DNA of 64,000 bases, from positions 124,001-188,000 of the forward strand of contig NZ_VJYB01000001.1 of assembly GCF_030400225.1 (NCBI RefSeq), written 5' to 3'. The notes below the pieces were generated by a model that was not told where the DNA came from, made no database searches, and saw only the letters and a program-made list of their open reading frames with translations. Source of the stretch: Lactobacillus sp. UCMA15818 (GTDB lineage: Bacteria > Bacillota > Bacilli > Lactobacillales > Lactobacillaceae). The position numbers and the translations under genes were made by a program. Shown here one piece after another: positions 16,494-25,017 of this stretch (position 1 is the stretch's first letter; each line of letters starts with the position of its first letter).

Positions 16494-17078
16494 GTGAATA
16501 GAAATAAAATAATCTTGATTATAATCGGAATTCTAACACTAAGTGTCTTTTATAAAATTAACGCAACTAATCAAAAACTAAGTAGCAAAGACTTAAAGCA
16601 AACAGCTCAGATAACAAAATTAAAGGCTAAAAATAAGAAACTAACAGCTCAGCAAGTTTCTTTTGAAAACAGTTCTACTTCAACAACTATCACTAAAAAT
16701 AGCCCTGATAAAAAAGCAGAACAAACAGCAATGAAGTTATTTAGAAATCTAAACACTTGGAACGCAGATAACTGGTTAGAAAAGCAGCAAATTGCTACAA
16801 AATATGCCACTGATAATGTTCTAACATTCCTTGGTGGCGGTCAAGCAACTAATAATCAATCAATAGGCGCCAAACAATTAAAACAGTTGAATGCAACTTC
16901 ACAACTAATAGCATTTGCCTTTTATTTTGAACAACATTCAGAAGATAACGAAATTAAAGGTATCTTCATTGGAATGGTTAAAACAACAAGTTCTGGCAAT
17001 CAAACAACAAATAATATCAAATATCAATTTACTTATGACACAAAACAAAGGAAAATCACCGAAATATTAACATTTTAG
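16494..17078 (+). CDS. Membrane-anchored hypothetical transfer protein
   Basis: A 194-residue protein with a short cytoplasmic start, one helix (IILIIIGILTLSVFYKI), a coiled-coil-like Lys/Gln-rich stretch (residues 25-60) and an extracellular domain of about 120 residues that may have an NTF2-like fold. I start it at GTG 16494 after GAGGTGA instead of the longer frame that overlaps cwlT. It lies where ICEBs1 carries yddI/yddJ; a role in channel assembly or exclusion is possible but not shown by the sequence. Confidence 0.65.
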   Translation: MNRNKIILIIIGILTLSVFYKINATNQKLSSKDLKQTAQITKLKAKNKKLTAQQVSFENSSTSTTITKNSPDKKAEQTAMKLFRNLNTWNADNWLEKQQIATKYATDNVLTFLGGGQATNNQSIGAKQLKQLNATSQLIAFAFYFEQHSEDNEIKGIFIGMVKTTSSGNQTTNNIKYQFTYDTKQRKITEILTF

Positions 17079-17088
17079 GAGGTAAAAA

Positions 17089-17451
17089 ATGAAACTATTA
17101 CAGAATAAAAAACTAACTATAATAACGTTATTAACAGTCATAGGTTTAGGAATTCTAGGCTTTGCATACTACAGACACGAAACCAAATATGACTATGAAA
17201 TCAACCAAGTTCTCAATTATGAAAATAAAATTGCTGTTCCTGGTCAAAAAAAATTAACAAAACAAAACACAAAGATTATTATTTATGATGATCCATCAGA
17301 AAATGAACATTTAATCAGTATTAGTTTTAAATATCCCAATGGCAATCAAGCAAATGACTGGTTTGTCTATTACTTACTAAATAATAGGAGTAAGTTTTTA
17401 CAAACATCTCCGGATAAAATCAATGCCTTAAAAATTATATACGAGAAATAA
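17089..17451 (+). CDS. Small membrane-anchored protein, last gene of the transfer operon
   Basis: A 120-residue protein with one N-terminal helix (LTIITLLTVIGLGILGFAYY) and an outside domain (DDPSENEHLISISFKYPNGN). I do not recognise the family. RBS AGGAGG stands 6 bases before ATG 17089. A terminator follows at 17473, closing the operon. Confidence 0.65.
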   Translation: MKLLQNKKLTIITLLTVIGLGILGFAYYRHETKYDYEINQVLNYENKIAVPGQKKLTKQNTKIIIYDDPSENEHLISISFKYPNGNQANDWFVYYLLNNRSKFLQTSPDKINALKIIYEK

Positions 17452-17472
17452 AACAAGTGATAAAATTAAAAG

Positions 17473-17507
17473 GAATGTACGAGATAGAATTACATTCTAC
17501 ATTTTTT
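17473..17507 (+). terminator. Terminator of the transfer operon
   Basis: The inverted repeat GAATGTA...TACATTC is followed by TACATTTTTT. Confidence 0.65.
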
Positions 17508-17556
17508 CAAATTTACAAGTTAGGTTTCAAAGAATCAATGATTATTAAATCAGTTG

Positions 17557-17965
17557 AACATGATAAAGTAAGTATGGTGTACCAGTTTTACAACTAGGAC
17601 GTCCTAAGGGCCGTTGATAAACTGTTTACGGATAAATTAAGTGTTACTAATATCAATCGACCGTAACTTCAAAGAATGCTGACCTTTATTCGAGTGTGTG
17701 AAATTTAACGTCTATAACGGGTATTGCTGACCTTAATTTGTGCTAACTCATGACAAACTTCATTATTGAACATCAGCAACGAGGAATTGCCTTGACCAAA
17801 CAGCAGGCTAAATTATCCTGGTCGCAAGCCGCAATATGCCGAAGATGATCTCTGTTTGTTACAAACGTTTAATTTATCAGGCAGGTTTGAGTGATGTGGA
17901 TGTCGCATGTAATACAGGGATTAAACGGACTACCCTTATTCGATGTACAAAAATGATGTTTATGT
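17557..17965 (+). pseudogene. Degenerate serine recombinase (resolvase/invertase) gene
   Basis: No long frame remains, but translated pieces in shifting frames follow the order of a Tn3-type resolvase. LRAVDKLFTDKLSVTNINRP (from 17602) matches the segment after the catalytic N-terminus. LQRMLTFIRVCE comes next, then EHQQRGIALTKQQAK (the region before the C-terminal domain), AEDDLCLLQTFNLSG and SDVDVACNTGIKRTTLIR (C-terminal HTH). Several frameshifts and stops and a large internal deletion, including the E-helix region, make it non-functional. Most likely the relic of a transposon or plasmid resolvase that travelled with the genes that follow. Confidence 0.7.
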
Positions 17966-18055
17966 GAGATAATCATGTCAAATTAGACTGGTGAGTAGCA
18001 AAGCCGCTAGAAAAATACAAGCTGAAAACGATGATAGGAAAAGGGGAATGTGTTT

Positions 18056-19039
18056 ATGACTATAGATTCTTGGTTTAACAATTATGTTTCAGAAAACATA
18101 AATATAGATAGTAAAAAAAGCACAGGTGCAAGAAATAGTAGAAATTGGTTAACTTCAAATATTAAGGATCTTAGTCAAAAAAACGAGGAAAACCTTGAAT
18201 TATACTCGGGCTCAGAATTTGCATTAAAAATGGGATCATTTGCTCGAAAGACACAGATTAGACCTCTTGACGATGTTGACCAAATGATTATCTTTTCGGC
18301 AAAGGGTAGCACCGCTAATTTAGATACGTCTCAATGGAATCAGGTGTTTGTAAATGTTCCAGATAGCGCTCCTGAATTAAAGAAAATGGATGGAGAAAAT
18401 GGGCTTAGTTCTATAAAAGTTTTGAATTATCTTAAACAGCTATTGAATGGAATATCGCAATATCAGTCGGCAGATATTAAAAGGAGTCAGCAAGCACTCA
18501 GACTGGAATTATCAAGTTACGACTGGGGATTTGATATAGTCCCTGGATTTAGAACTGTTGATGATGGTCAGGGATATTACTACTATATCATTCCAAATGG
18601 GGAAGGTGCTTGGGAAAAAACAGATCCACGAATAGATCGTCAAAATTTAAATGAATATCAAAAAGAAGCCACAATTGATCTAAGGGAAGTAGTGCGTATT
18701 CTCAAATATTGGCGAAAGGCTCATAATGCAGTATGCAAGCTTAATTCTTATGCACTAGAGACCATGGTTCTTGACTTTATAGACACTAATCCAATATACT
18801 CCAACTCCCGAGAGTTTATAGAAAGTTTCCTTCTTTATCTTTCAAAAGCAGTTTTCTGTTCTGTTCAAGACAGAAAGGGATTTCAAGGAGATCTGAATTT
18901 TTTAGATTTTACAGCTCGTTTAGAAATTCAGAAAAGAGCAATATATTACCATGATATGATAAAAGAGACTAATAGTTACGAAACTGAATCTATGAGTGAG
19001 CAAGCAATAAAATCTTGGACTAAGTTTTTTGGGAACTGA
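18056..19039 (+). CDS. CD-NTase-like nucleotidyltransferase (CBASS synthase candidate)
   Basis: A 327-residue protein with the polymerase-beta-like nucleotidyltransferase signature of CD-NTases: G60-S61 (MGSFARKT), the acidic pair D73/D75 (LDDVDQMIIF) and a third acid D160 (WGFDIVPGF). It would make a cyclic oligonucleotide second messenger in phage-infected cells; the product cannot be predicted. The C-terminal helical part has KYWRKAH, as often in SMODS-type enzymes. ATG 18056 is 9 bases after AAGGGG (a GTG at 18050 is too close). The next gene, 3 bases downstream, encodes a pore-type effector, which supports a two-gene CBASS. Confidence 0.8.
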   Translation: MTIDSWFNNYVSENINIDSKKSTGARNSRNWLTSNIKDLSQKNEENLELYSGSEFALKMGSFARKTQIRPLDDVDQMIIFSAKGSTANLDTSQWNQVFVNVPDSAPELKKMDGENGLSSIKVLNYLKQLLNGISQYQSADIKRSQQALRLELSSYDWGFDIVPGFRTVDDGQGYYYYIIPNGEGAWEKTDPRIDRQNLNEYQKEATIDLREVVRILKYWRKAHNAVCKLNSYALETMVLDFIDTNPIYSNSREFIESFLLYLSKAVFCSVQDRKGFQGDLNFLDFTARLEIQKRAIYYHDMIKETNSYETESMSEQAIKSWTKFFGN

Positions 19040-19042
19040 TAG

Positions 19043-19921
19043 ATGAAAATAAAAATTGACATAGCTAAGCAAAACACACCCAAAGCAATTCGGTTATTGT
19101 CTGCACAAAGAAATTTATATTCTCAAGCAAAATTTATAGAGCTTTTTAGCTTTTTGTCAACATTAGTTCCGATTATCCTTGTACTTTTTATTGGAAATGG
19201 GATTTGCATTCAATTCATTACAACAATCGCCACCGTGATACCTCTCTTACTAACTCAGTGGTCAAAAAATGAAATAAAAAGTGCCGCAAGAATTCAAGAA
19301 AAATTTGACACTCTTATATTTGGGCTATACTGGAATGAAATATTAGTCGGAAGAGAACCAAGTCCCGAGATTATTAATAAGTTTTCAAAAAATCAGGATC
19401 AAAGTACTCTAAAAAATTGGTACACTAATCCAGATTTAGATTCAGATGAATTAAATATAATCATTTGCCAAAGGAATAATGTAGTATGGAATATACAGCT
19501 CCATAAAACCTGTAAAAATGTAATAGCATTTTTACTTTTGCTATTTCTAGGATTTATTATTGCTGGTATTTTTTTTAAAGATTACATGTGGGTACATGCT
19601 ATGGATACTGCTATCGTTACTATAATTCCAATTGTTATCAAACTTGTAAGTTATTGGATCAGTTTTAAAGCTTTGCTAGATGAAGAAACTCAACTAAATA
19701 ACAAGATAGATGATATCATTCACTCTATAGATGAAAATAGATATTCAATTTCTGTTGAAGACTTAAGATCTATTCAAGATTTTATATTTGTTAATATTAG
19801 ATCTGCAACTATTTTAGTTCCAAATTGGATTTACTTTGTCACCAAGAAAAGCCGGGAAGAAGCAATGAAATCTTCTACAAAAATTATTGCTAATAATTTA
19901 AAAAATCATTTAACCCATTAA
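19043..19921 (+). CDS. S-4TM family putative pore-forming effector
   Basis: A 292-residue membrane protein with four hydrophobic segments in two pairs: FIELFSFLSTLVPIILVLF plus IQFITTIATVIPLLL, then VIAFLLLLFLGFIIAGIFF plus AIVTIIPIVIKLVSYWISF. A soluble region of about 85 residues lies between the pairs. This matches the S-4TM effector family known beside nucleotide second-messenger synthases. The inferred role is to permeabilise the membrane when it senses the synthase product, killing the infected cell. The start is ATG 19043, immediately after the synthase stop, implying coupled translation. No ubiquitin-like Cap2/Cap3 genes follow. Confidence 0.78.
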   Translation: MKIKIDIAKQNTPKAIRLLSAQRNLYSQAKFIELFSFLSTLVPIILVLFIGNGICIQFITTIATVIPLLLTQWSKNEIKSAARIQEKFDTLIFGLYWNEILVGREPSPEIINKFSKNQDQSTLKNWYTNPDLDSDELNIIICQRNNVVWNIQLHKTCKNVIAFLLLLFLGFIIAGIFFKDYMWVHAMDTAIVTIIPIVIKLVSYWISFKALLDEETQLNNKIDDIIHSIDENRYSISVEDLRSIQDFIFVNIRSATILVPNWIYFVTKKSREEAMKSSTKIIANNLKNHLTH

Positions 19922-20046
19922 ATTATGGCCTTCATTTTGTAATTAAGGGACTATAAGTCTCGAATAGCCCCTATAAATTTCTTGATTACCAATATTAATA
20001 TACCTTAGGTTTTATTATTAGCGTTTTTACTTTAACATATTTGATT

Positions 20047-20076
20047 AATCGCCCCTAAAAAGGAGCGATTTTTTAT
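20047..20076 (+). terminator. Rho-independent terminator
   Basis: AATCGC-CCCT and AGG-AGCGATT pair around an A-rich loop, followed by TTTTTATT. It separates the CBASS candidate from the next small gene. Confidence 0.65.
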
Positions 20077-20098
20077 TATTATAAAAGAGGTGAATTTT

Positions 20099-20338
20099 AT
20101 GAGATTCAAAAAGTTATTAAAATTAGTAAAAAAATATAATCAAAAATATTCTGCTAAGAATTATCGTACTTTAGAAGTTTGTGGTACTGATGAAATATAT
20201 GTTTATTTAAAATCTAAAAATAGGAAAGAGGTTGCCTGCATTTCAAGAGATGGAATTTCATTTGCAGATGAAGGTATTTTCTTTATCTATAAAGAATTGA
20301 AACTATTGTTAAAAATAATGCGTTTAATAAGAGGTTAG
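20099..20338 (+). CDS. Small hypothetical protein (79 residues)
   Basis: A basic 79-residue protein (RFKKLLKLVKKYNQKYSAKNY at the start, RGISFADEG-like middle, amphipathic C-terminus). ATG 20099 has a good RBS (AGAGGTG). I do not recognise the family. It stands alone between a terminator and a non-coding stretch, typical of small phage or plasmid genes of unknown role. Confidence 0.5.
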   Translation: MRFKKLLKLVKKYNQKYSAKNYRTLEVCGTDEIYVYLKSKNRKEVACISRDGISFADEGIFFIYKELKLLLKIMRLIRG

Positions 20339-20690
20339 AATTCAGTAAAGCTATGCTTTTACGTGTAAGTGTTGTTATGCGCTTAAAATGTCGGCACTGG
20401 CTGATCACCAATAATTTGCAGTCTAAATGTCTTTTTCCTTCAATTATTCAATTAAGAGATATAATCATCATATTACCGAAAAGTAGTTTTATAAAATTAT
20501 GGCGCATTTTTTTCTAGACACTTGTTCTGATTCTTTCAGTATTGAACTAATTAATATAATTTGAGATCCTGATAATTAAGTCCTCAAAGCTTGAGAAGCG
20601 CGTTTGAAAGATAAATCTCGTTTTAATAATGAATGAAAAGCTTTATTACTATTCGACTTTGGATAACTTGTTAAGAAATTGACTCTTATG
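20339..20690. other. Non-coding stretch before the TetR gene
   Basis: About 350 bases with no credible gene, RNA or mobile-element end. Stops occur in all frames. It may hold decayed transposon sequence, but nothing matches a family I recognise. Confidence 0.4.
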
Positions 20691-20718
20691 TTGACAATTT
20701 CTCTAATATTGATAAAAT
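20691..20718 (+). promoter_or_regulatory. Promoter of the tetR-type gene
   Basis: A perfect TTGACA (20691-20696), a 16-base spacer and TAAAAT (20713-20718). The operator palindrome begins three bases downstream, so repressor binding would block transcription. Confidence 0.75.
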
Positions 20719-20720
20719 GT

Positions 20721-20747
20721 TTAATAGACTGACGGTCGGTCTATTAA
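20721..20747. promoter_or_regulatory. TetR-family operator palindrome
   Basis: A 27-base near-perfect palindrome with arms TTAATAGAC and GTCTATTAA around TGACGGTCG; 24 of 27 positions are symmetric. It lies between the -10 element and the RBS of the regulator gene, so autorepression is likely. No second copy is visible before the efflux gene. Confidence 0.75.
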
Positions 20748-20767
20748 ATTTAAAAAGGACAACAACA

Positions 20768-21385
20768 ATGATGAGTAACATAACAAGTATAAAAAAACAA
20801 GTACTAGATGAATCAGAGAAGTTTTTTGTTGTAAAAGGATTCAATAAAACTACCATTCAGGACATTCTGAATTCTGTCGGAATAGCCAAGGGAACTTTTT
20901 ACTACTATTTCAAGTCTAAAGATGATGTTTTAAATTGCATTATTGATAGACGTTTAGATATTTGTGTTAATAAAATGAAAACTATTATGCATGATAAAAA
21001 ATTAACACCTCAAGAAAAACTATACTGGGGTATTAATACACAAAAAATTTTTTTCCAAACAGAAGGTAAAATAAAAGATCAACTTCATTTAGTAGAAAAT
21101 GCTCAATTTCATCAACGAAGCTTTGTTCAAAGTGTTAAAAAATTAACGCCTATATTAACAAAAATCATTCAAGAAGGTATTGATGATAGTTCTTTTTCCA
21201 CTCCTTTTCCACAATCAACTGCGGAATTACTGCTTTCAGCATCACTAATATTCGACAATGGTCTTTTTCAATGGTCGGAAAAAGAAAAACAAAAAAAAGT
21301 TCTGGGTTACATTTATATTGTCGAAAAAAGTTTAGGAGTCCCTCGAGAATCATTAGCAAATTTAAAAAAATTATTTGATTGTTAA
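20768..21385 (+). CDS. TetR/AcrR family transcriptional regulator
   Basis: A 205-residue repressor. Its N-terminal DNA-binding domain is seen as KFFVVKGFNKTTIQDILNSVGIAKGTFYYYFKSKDD (helix-turn-helix of the TetR type), and the C-terminal part is a helical ligand domain. I start it at ATG 20768 after AAAAAGGA; the frame is open to 20717, but that would include its own operator. It is encoded ahead of a DHA2 efflux transporter and an oxidoreductase on the same strand, so it probably controls a drug- or toxin-response cassette. The inducer is unknown. Confidence 0.87.
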   Translation: MMSNITSIKKQVLDESEKFFVVKGFNKTTIQDILNSVGIAKGTFYYYFKSKDDVLNCIIDRRLDICVNKMKTIMHDKKLTPQEKLYWGINTQKIFFQTEGKIKDQLHLVENAQFHQRSFVQSVKKLTPILTKIIQEGIDDSSFSTPFPQSTAELLLSASLIFDNGLFQWSEKEKQKKVLGYIYIVEKSLGVPRESLANLKKLFDC

Positions 21386-21485
21386 AATGTAAGAAGAATA
21401 GTTGCTATGAGACAGTAAGTAATTTGAACTACTAAGCAAAAAATATACTAAACTTAAGTATCAGAGTTAGGAGTTATTGTACACA

Positions 21486-22877
21486 ATGCCAAAAGAAAAA
21501 ATTAGTATTAAAATCTATCTAGCGATTATTGCTGCTGGAGTTATGTCTTTTTGTGGAATCTTAATTGAAACTGCCATGAATATTACATTTCCAACAGTAA
21601 TGAAGGAATTTCAAGTTTCGACCGATATTGTTCAGTGGCTGACAACTGCCTATCTTTTAGTTATTGCAACAATTGTTCCAATTTCATCTTTTCTCAAAAG
21701 AAAGTTTTCTAATAAAATATTATTTATAGTGGCTAATCTGCTGTTTATTGTGGGAACAACTCTAGCAATTTTCGCTCCTTCATTTATATTCTTGTTAGTC
21801 GGTAGAATCATACAAGGTATAGGAACTGGGATTTCTTTGCCGCTAATGTTCAATATTATCTTAGAGCAAGCACCAAGAGAAAAATTAGGATCAATGATGG
21901 GACTAGGAAGCTTAATTACTGCAATTGCACCTGCACTTGGTCCAACCTTTGGAGGAGTCTTATTAACAACTTTGGGATGGCGATATATATTTATTTTCAT
22001 TCTGCCAATTTTAATCATTTCGCTTATCATAGGGATTTCTACAATTAGTTCGCAACACGTTTCAGAAAATGTACGTTTTGATGTATTAAGTTTTTTGTTT
22101 ATTGGTCTTACATTTTTTGGGCTGATTTATGGAATTAGTAATATTTCTAAAGTTGATTTAGTTAGTCCAAGTGTCTTAGGTTCATTAATTATTGGTCTTG
22201 CATCCTTAACATGTTTTGTTGTTCGTTCAAAAGGGTTAAAAAACCCACTACTGGATTTGTCAGTTTTTAAGAGTAGTTCTTTCACTCATCATGCATTGAA
22301 TGCTTTTTTATTTTTAGTTTGTATGTTAGGGATTTCTTTTTTAATCCCTAACTATATTCAAATAGTTAATCGAGAATCAGCTTTTACAGCTGGACTACTA
22401 GTCTTACCTGGTGCATCATTGGGTGCAATTCTTTCACCAGTTGCTGGTAAGGTTTTAGATAAGGTCGGATCTTTTAAACCATTGTGTGGCGGTACTATTG
22501 TAGCAATTATAGGTATGTTAGGATTTTCACTTTTAGGTAGAAGTCTTAATCTGATTCAAATTGTGTTGTTATTTGTTATTTATTTTGCAGGACTTAGTTT
22601 CGTGATGGGAAATACTATGACAACTGGATTAAAGGGATTATCGCAAAAACAAGTTCCCAGTGGAAATGCTATTTTCAACACAATTCAACAATTTGCTGGG
22701 GCTGTTGGAACATCTGTCGTATCAACGATTGTTTCTGCCGCACAAGGAAACTCCACTGGTACTTCTTACATTACCCGAACAGCTTTTGGATCTCAGTATA
22801 GTTTCTTTTTTCTATTATTTTTATTATTGATTTGTTTACTGAGTTTGTTTTCTCTAAAATTTAGAAAAGAAATCTAG
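21486..22877 (+). CDS. MFS drug efflux transporter, DHA2 family
   Basis: A 463-residue proton-coupled antiporter with about 14 membrane helices. Family motifs are visible: ITFPTVMKEFQVSTDIVQWLTTAYLL in helix 1-2, GRIIQGIGTGISLPLMF, and motif C as APALGPTFGGVLL. It probably exports a hydrophobic drug or toxin. ATG 21486 is preferred; TTG 21477 lies too near the RBS TAGGAG. It follows the TetR gene by 100 bases. A clear paralogue is encoded at 30983-32368. Confidence 0.88.
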   Translation: MPKEKISIKIYLAIIAAGVMSFCGILIETAMNITFPTVMKEFQVSTDIVQWLTTAYLLVIATIVPISSFLKRKFSNKILFIVANLLFIVGTTLAIFAPSFIFLLVGRIIQGIGTGISLPLMFNIILEQAPREKLGSMMGLGSLITAIAPALGPTFGGVLLTTLGWRYIFIFILPILIISLIIGISTISSQHVSENVRFDVLSFLFIGLTFFGLIYGISNISKVDLVSPSVLGSLIIGLASLTCFVVRSKGLKNPLLDLSVFKSSSFTHHALNAFLFLVCMLGISFLIPNYIQIVNRESAFTAGLLVLPGASLGAILSPVAGKVLDKVGSFKPLCGGTIVAIIGMLGFSLLGRSLNLIQIVLLFVIYFAGLSFVMGNTMTTGLKGLSQKQVPSGNAIFNTIQQFAGAVGTSVVSTIVSAAQGNSTGTSYITRTAFGSQYSFFFLLFLLLICLLSLFSLKFRKEI

Positions 22878-22939
22878 TACATTAATTTTTTTGAACGTCA
22901 TAAATCTAGTATAAAGTTAACTTAAAAGGAGATTTTTTT

Positions 22940-23710
22940 ATGAAAGCAGTAATTATTAGCGCTTATGGAAAAGCAGATCAGTTATACTTAGCAGACATTG
23001 ATGTCCCTAAAGTTGCAGAGGATGAAGTATTAGTAGCAGTTGAAGCAACTAGTATTAATCCAATTGATTGGAAAGCAAGACAGGGTATGCTACAACCCGT
23101 GTATAATTGGAGTTTTCCTGTTGTATTGGGCTGGGATTTAGCCGGTACAATTGTTCAAGTTGGACCTGCTGTAAAAAAATTCAAAGTTGGTGATGATGTT
23201 TTTGCTCGTCCTGACAACTACAAAGATGGGAAAAAGGGAACTTATGCTGAATATGCTGTTGTTAAGGAAGATAAATTAGCCCTGAAACCGGCAAATTTAT
23301 CTTTTGAAGAAGCCGCAGGTATTCCTCTAGCCGGATTGACAGCATATCAGGTTATCAAAGATCAGTTAAAAATAAGAGCAGGTGAAAAAGTTTTAATTCA
23401 AGGTGGTGCTGGTGGTGTTGGGTCATTTGCAGTTCAACTTGCAAAATATTTTGGAGCTTACGTGGCCACAACAGCTAGCCCTCAAAATGAGGTCTTCTTA
23501 AAAGAAATAGGTGCTGACGAAGTTATTGATTATCATACGACTAAAATTACTGATGTATTGCATGACTACGATGCAGTCTTTGATACTGTGAATGAAATCG
23601 ATGCAGGTATTTCTATTTTAAAACCAAATGGACGTCTGGTAACTATTGCCGGAAATCCTAGTGAAAAACAAAAATCAGGTTCACAATCTGGTGAAAAACA
23701 AACGAAATAA
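22940..23710 (+). pseudogene. NADP-dependent quinone oxidoreductase-like dehydrogenase, 3' end lost to an IS30 element
   Basis: A zinc-independent MDR enzyme with GroES-like N-terminus (FPVVLGWDLAGTIVQVG) and nucleotide-binding motif GGAGGVGSFAVQLAKYFGA. Its own sequence appears to end near residue 240 (GRLVTIAGNPSEKQ). The last residues (about SGSQSGEKQTK) and the stop come from the adjoining IS30 sequence. Intact relatives are some 60-70 residues longer and the missing end is not found beyond the IS, so the insertion came with a deletion or rearrangement. The remaining part lacks the C-terminal catalytic-domain strands, so activity is doubtful. RBS AAGGAG precedes ATG 22940. Confidence 0.75.
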
Positions 23711-24842
23711 ACATCTAACACCATTTGAGCGTGGTCAAATCGACTATTTATGGAATACCGAGGGAATTCATAATCAAGCCGAAATTGCTCGACGGTTACA
23801 TCGAACAGCTATGACGGTTAATAATGAACTCCGGCGGAGTCAACGCTTTTCGGATTATAAATTGATGCCGCGTAAATGGCATGCTTATCGTTATAATGCC
23901 GAAGAAGCTCAACAATATGCCGATTTAAGAAAAGATCGGATTGGTACTAAGAAAAAGTATTCAAAGAAAAAAGCACGGATTATTGCTAAACGAATTTTAG
24001 ATGATAAATGGTCACCGCAAATGATTGCTGAAACTCATAAAGAATTGAATTTGAGTCGTAATACAATTTATAACTGGATTTATCGTGGTATGATTCCTGG
24101 TATTTCTGAATCCAATTTGCGTTATCGACATAAATATCGCCGGGGGAAGCCACAAAGGAAAAATGAAATGTATGCTAAAGAAAAAAAGGCAGCTGAATTA
24201 AAAGCTGAAAGAAAGAGAGTGAAACAAAAAGAAAAGCAGCTGATTCGCCCACTTAAACATTCAATTGAAGAACGCCCAGTAGGTGTTGATAAGCGTAAAA
24301 TTTTCGGTCACTGGGAAGTTGATTGTGTTCTACCAAAAAAAGGTTATCGTCAGGTTTTTGTGACATTCTGTGAACGAAAAACACGCTATTATATTGTTTT
24401 AAAGGCTGAATCTCAATCTGGTAAAGCAATTTGTAAAATTCTAGATCAATTTATGGGCTTATTTGGCAAACGTGTAAAGTATATTGTTCAATCATTCACA
24501 TTTGACAATGGATTTGAATTTGCCAATCATTTTGTGATTAATAAAGTGCAACGTGAATACGAAATTATAGCGTATTTTGCACATCCATACAGTCCGGCTG
24601 AACGTGGTTCGAATGAGAATGCTAATCGGATGTTACGAGAATATTTTCCAAAGAAAACACACTTTGAATATATTAACAACGATGATATTCGCCATGTGTT
24701 ACATAAGATTAATAAACGTCCAAAGGCCGTCTTAAACTATAAAACGCCGAGAGATGTATTCAGACAAAAAATGCATGAAATTGATCGAACCTTTGGCTAT
24801 AAACGACATTTAAGACGATCTAAAAGCACTAGCAAACGTTGA
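23691..24842 (+). CDS. IS30 family transposase
   Basis: A DDE transposase of about 383 residues. It has an N-terminal HTH (HLTPFERGQIDYL and QAEIARRLHRTAMTVNNELRR), a second HTH-like part (NLSRNTIYNWIYRG), and a catalytic core with D in HWEVDCVL, D in TFDNGFEF and E in SPAERGSNENANRMLREYF. It looks complete. The start is uncertain: GTG 23691 gives the usual KHLTPFERGQ beginning, while GTG 23661 and TTG 23646 are in frame upstream and may belong to the interrupted gene. Transposition would copy the element to new sites. Confidence 0.85.
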   Translation: MKNKRNKHLTPFERGQIDYLWNTEGIHNQAEIARRLHRTAMTVNNELRRSQRFSDYKLMPRKWHAYRYNAEEAQQYADLRKDRIGTKKKYSKKKARIIAKRILDDKWSPQMIAETHKELNLSRNTIYNWIYRGMIPGISESNLRYRHKYRRGKPQRKNEMYAKEKKAAELKAERKRVKQKEKQLIRPLKHSIEERPVGVDKRKIFGHWEVDCVLPKKGYRQVFVTFCERKTRYYIVLKAESQSGKAICKILDQFMGLFGKRVKYIVQSFTFDNGFEFANHFVINKVQREYEIIAYFAHPYSPAERGSNENANRMLREYFPKKTHFEYINNDDIRHVLHKINKRPKAVLNYKTPRDVFRQKMHEIDRTFGYKRHLRRSKSTSKR

Positions 24843-24895
24843 TTTAAAGAAATTTTCATCAAAACTAATTAGTAAAATCGTAGCAAGCTTTACGT

Positions 24896-24938
24896 GTAAA
24901 TCATTGCATAAACACAAAAAGCAATGATTTTTTACATG
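24896..24938 (+). terminator. Hairpin after the IS30 transposase
   Basis: GTAAATCATTGC pairs with GCAATGATTTTTTAC around an A-rich loop about 55 bases after the transposase stop. It is probably a terminator or part of the IS end. Confidence 0.5.
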
Positions 24939-24946
24939 AAAATCAA

Positions 24947-25017
24947 AAATAGTCGTCAAAATTTGGCTAGCAAATTAAATTATTTTTGCTGGTTATAAGT
25001 TTTGACGACTATTTTTT
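24947..25017. repeat. Imperfect inverted repeat of ~70 bases
   Basis: AAAAATAGTCGTCAAAA (left) and the complement of TTTTGACGACTATTTTT (right) are perfect 17-base arms. They continue into a partly matched inner part (GGCTAGCAAA / TTTGCTGG). The poly-T on either side would make it a bidirectional terminator, but the arm length also suits a miniature transposon or IS end. Confidence 0.55.

Larger units (their letters stand above)
23660..24940 (+). mobile_element. IS30-family insertion sequence (ends approximate)
   Basis: Defined by the transposase at 23691-24842 and by interruption of the dehydrogenase at its left side. I could not identify matching terminal inverted repeats or a target duplication, so both ends are estimates. 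One end may have been lost in the deletion that removed the dehydrogenase 3' part. Confidence 0.6.

Noticed and set aside
16494-17451. Entry-exclusion (YddJ-like) assignment for the two small proteins after cwlT
   Set aside because: Neither has a lipobox or recognisable similarity; position alone is not enough.
24947-25017. This inverted repeat as the right terminal repeat of the IS30 element
   Set aside because: No matching sequence is present at the left side of the transposase gene, so I did not use it as the IS end.
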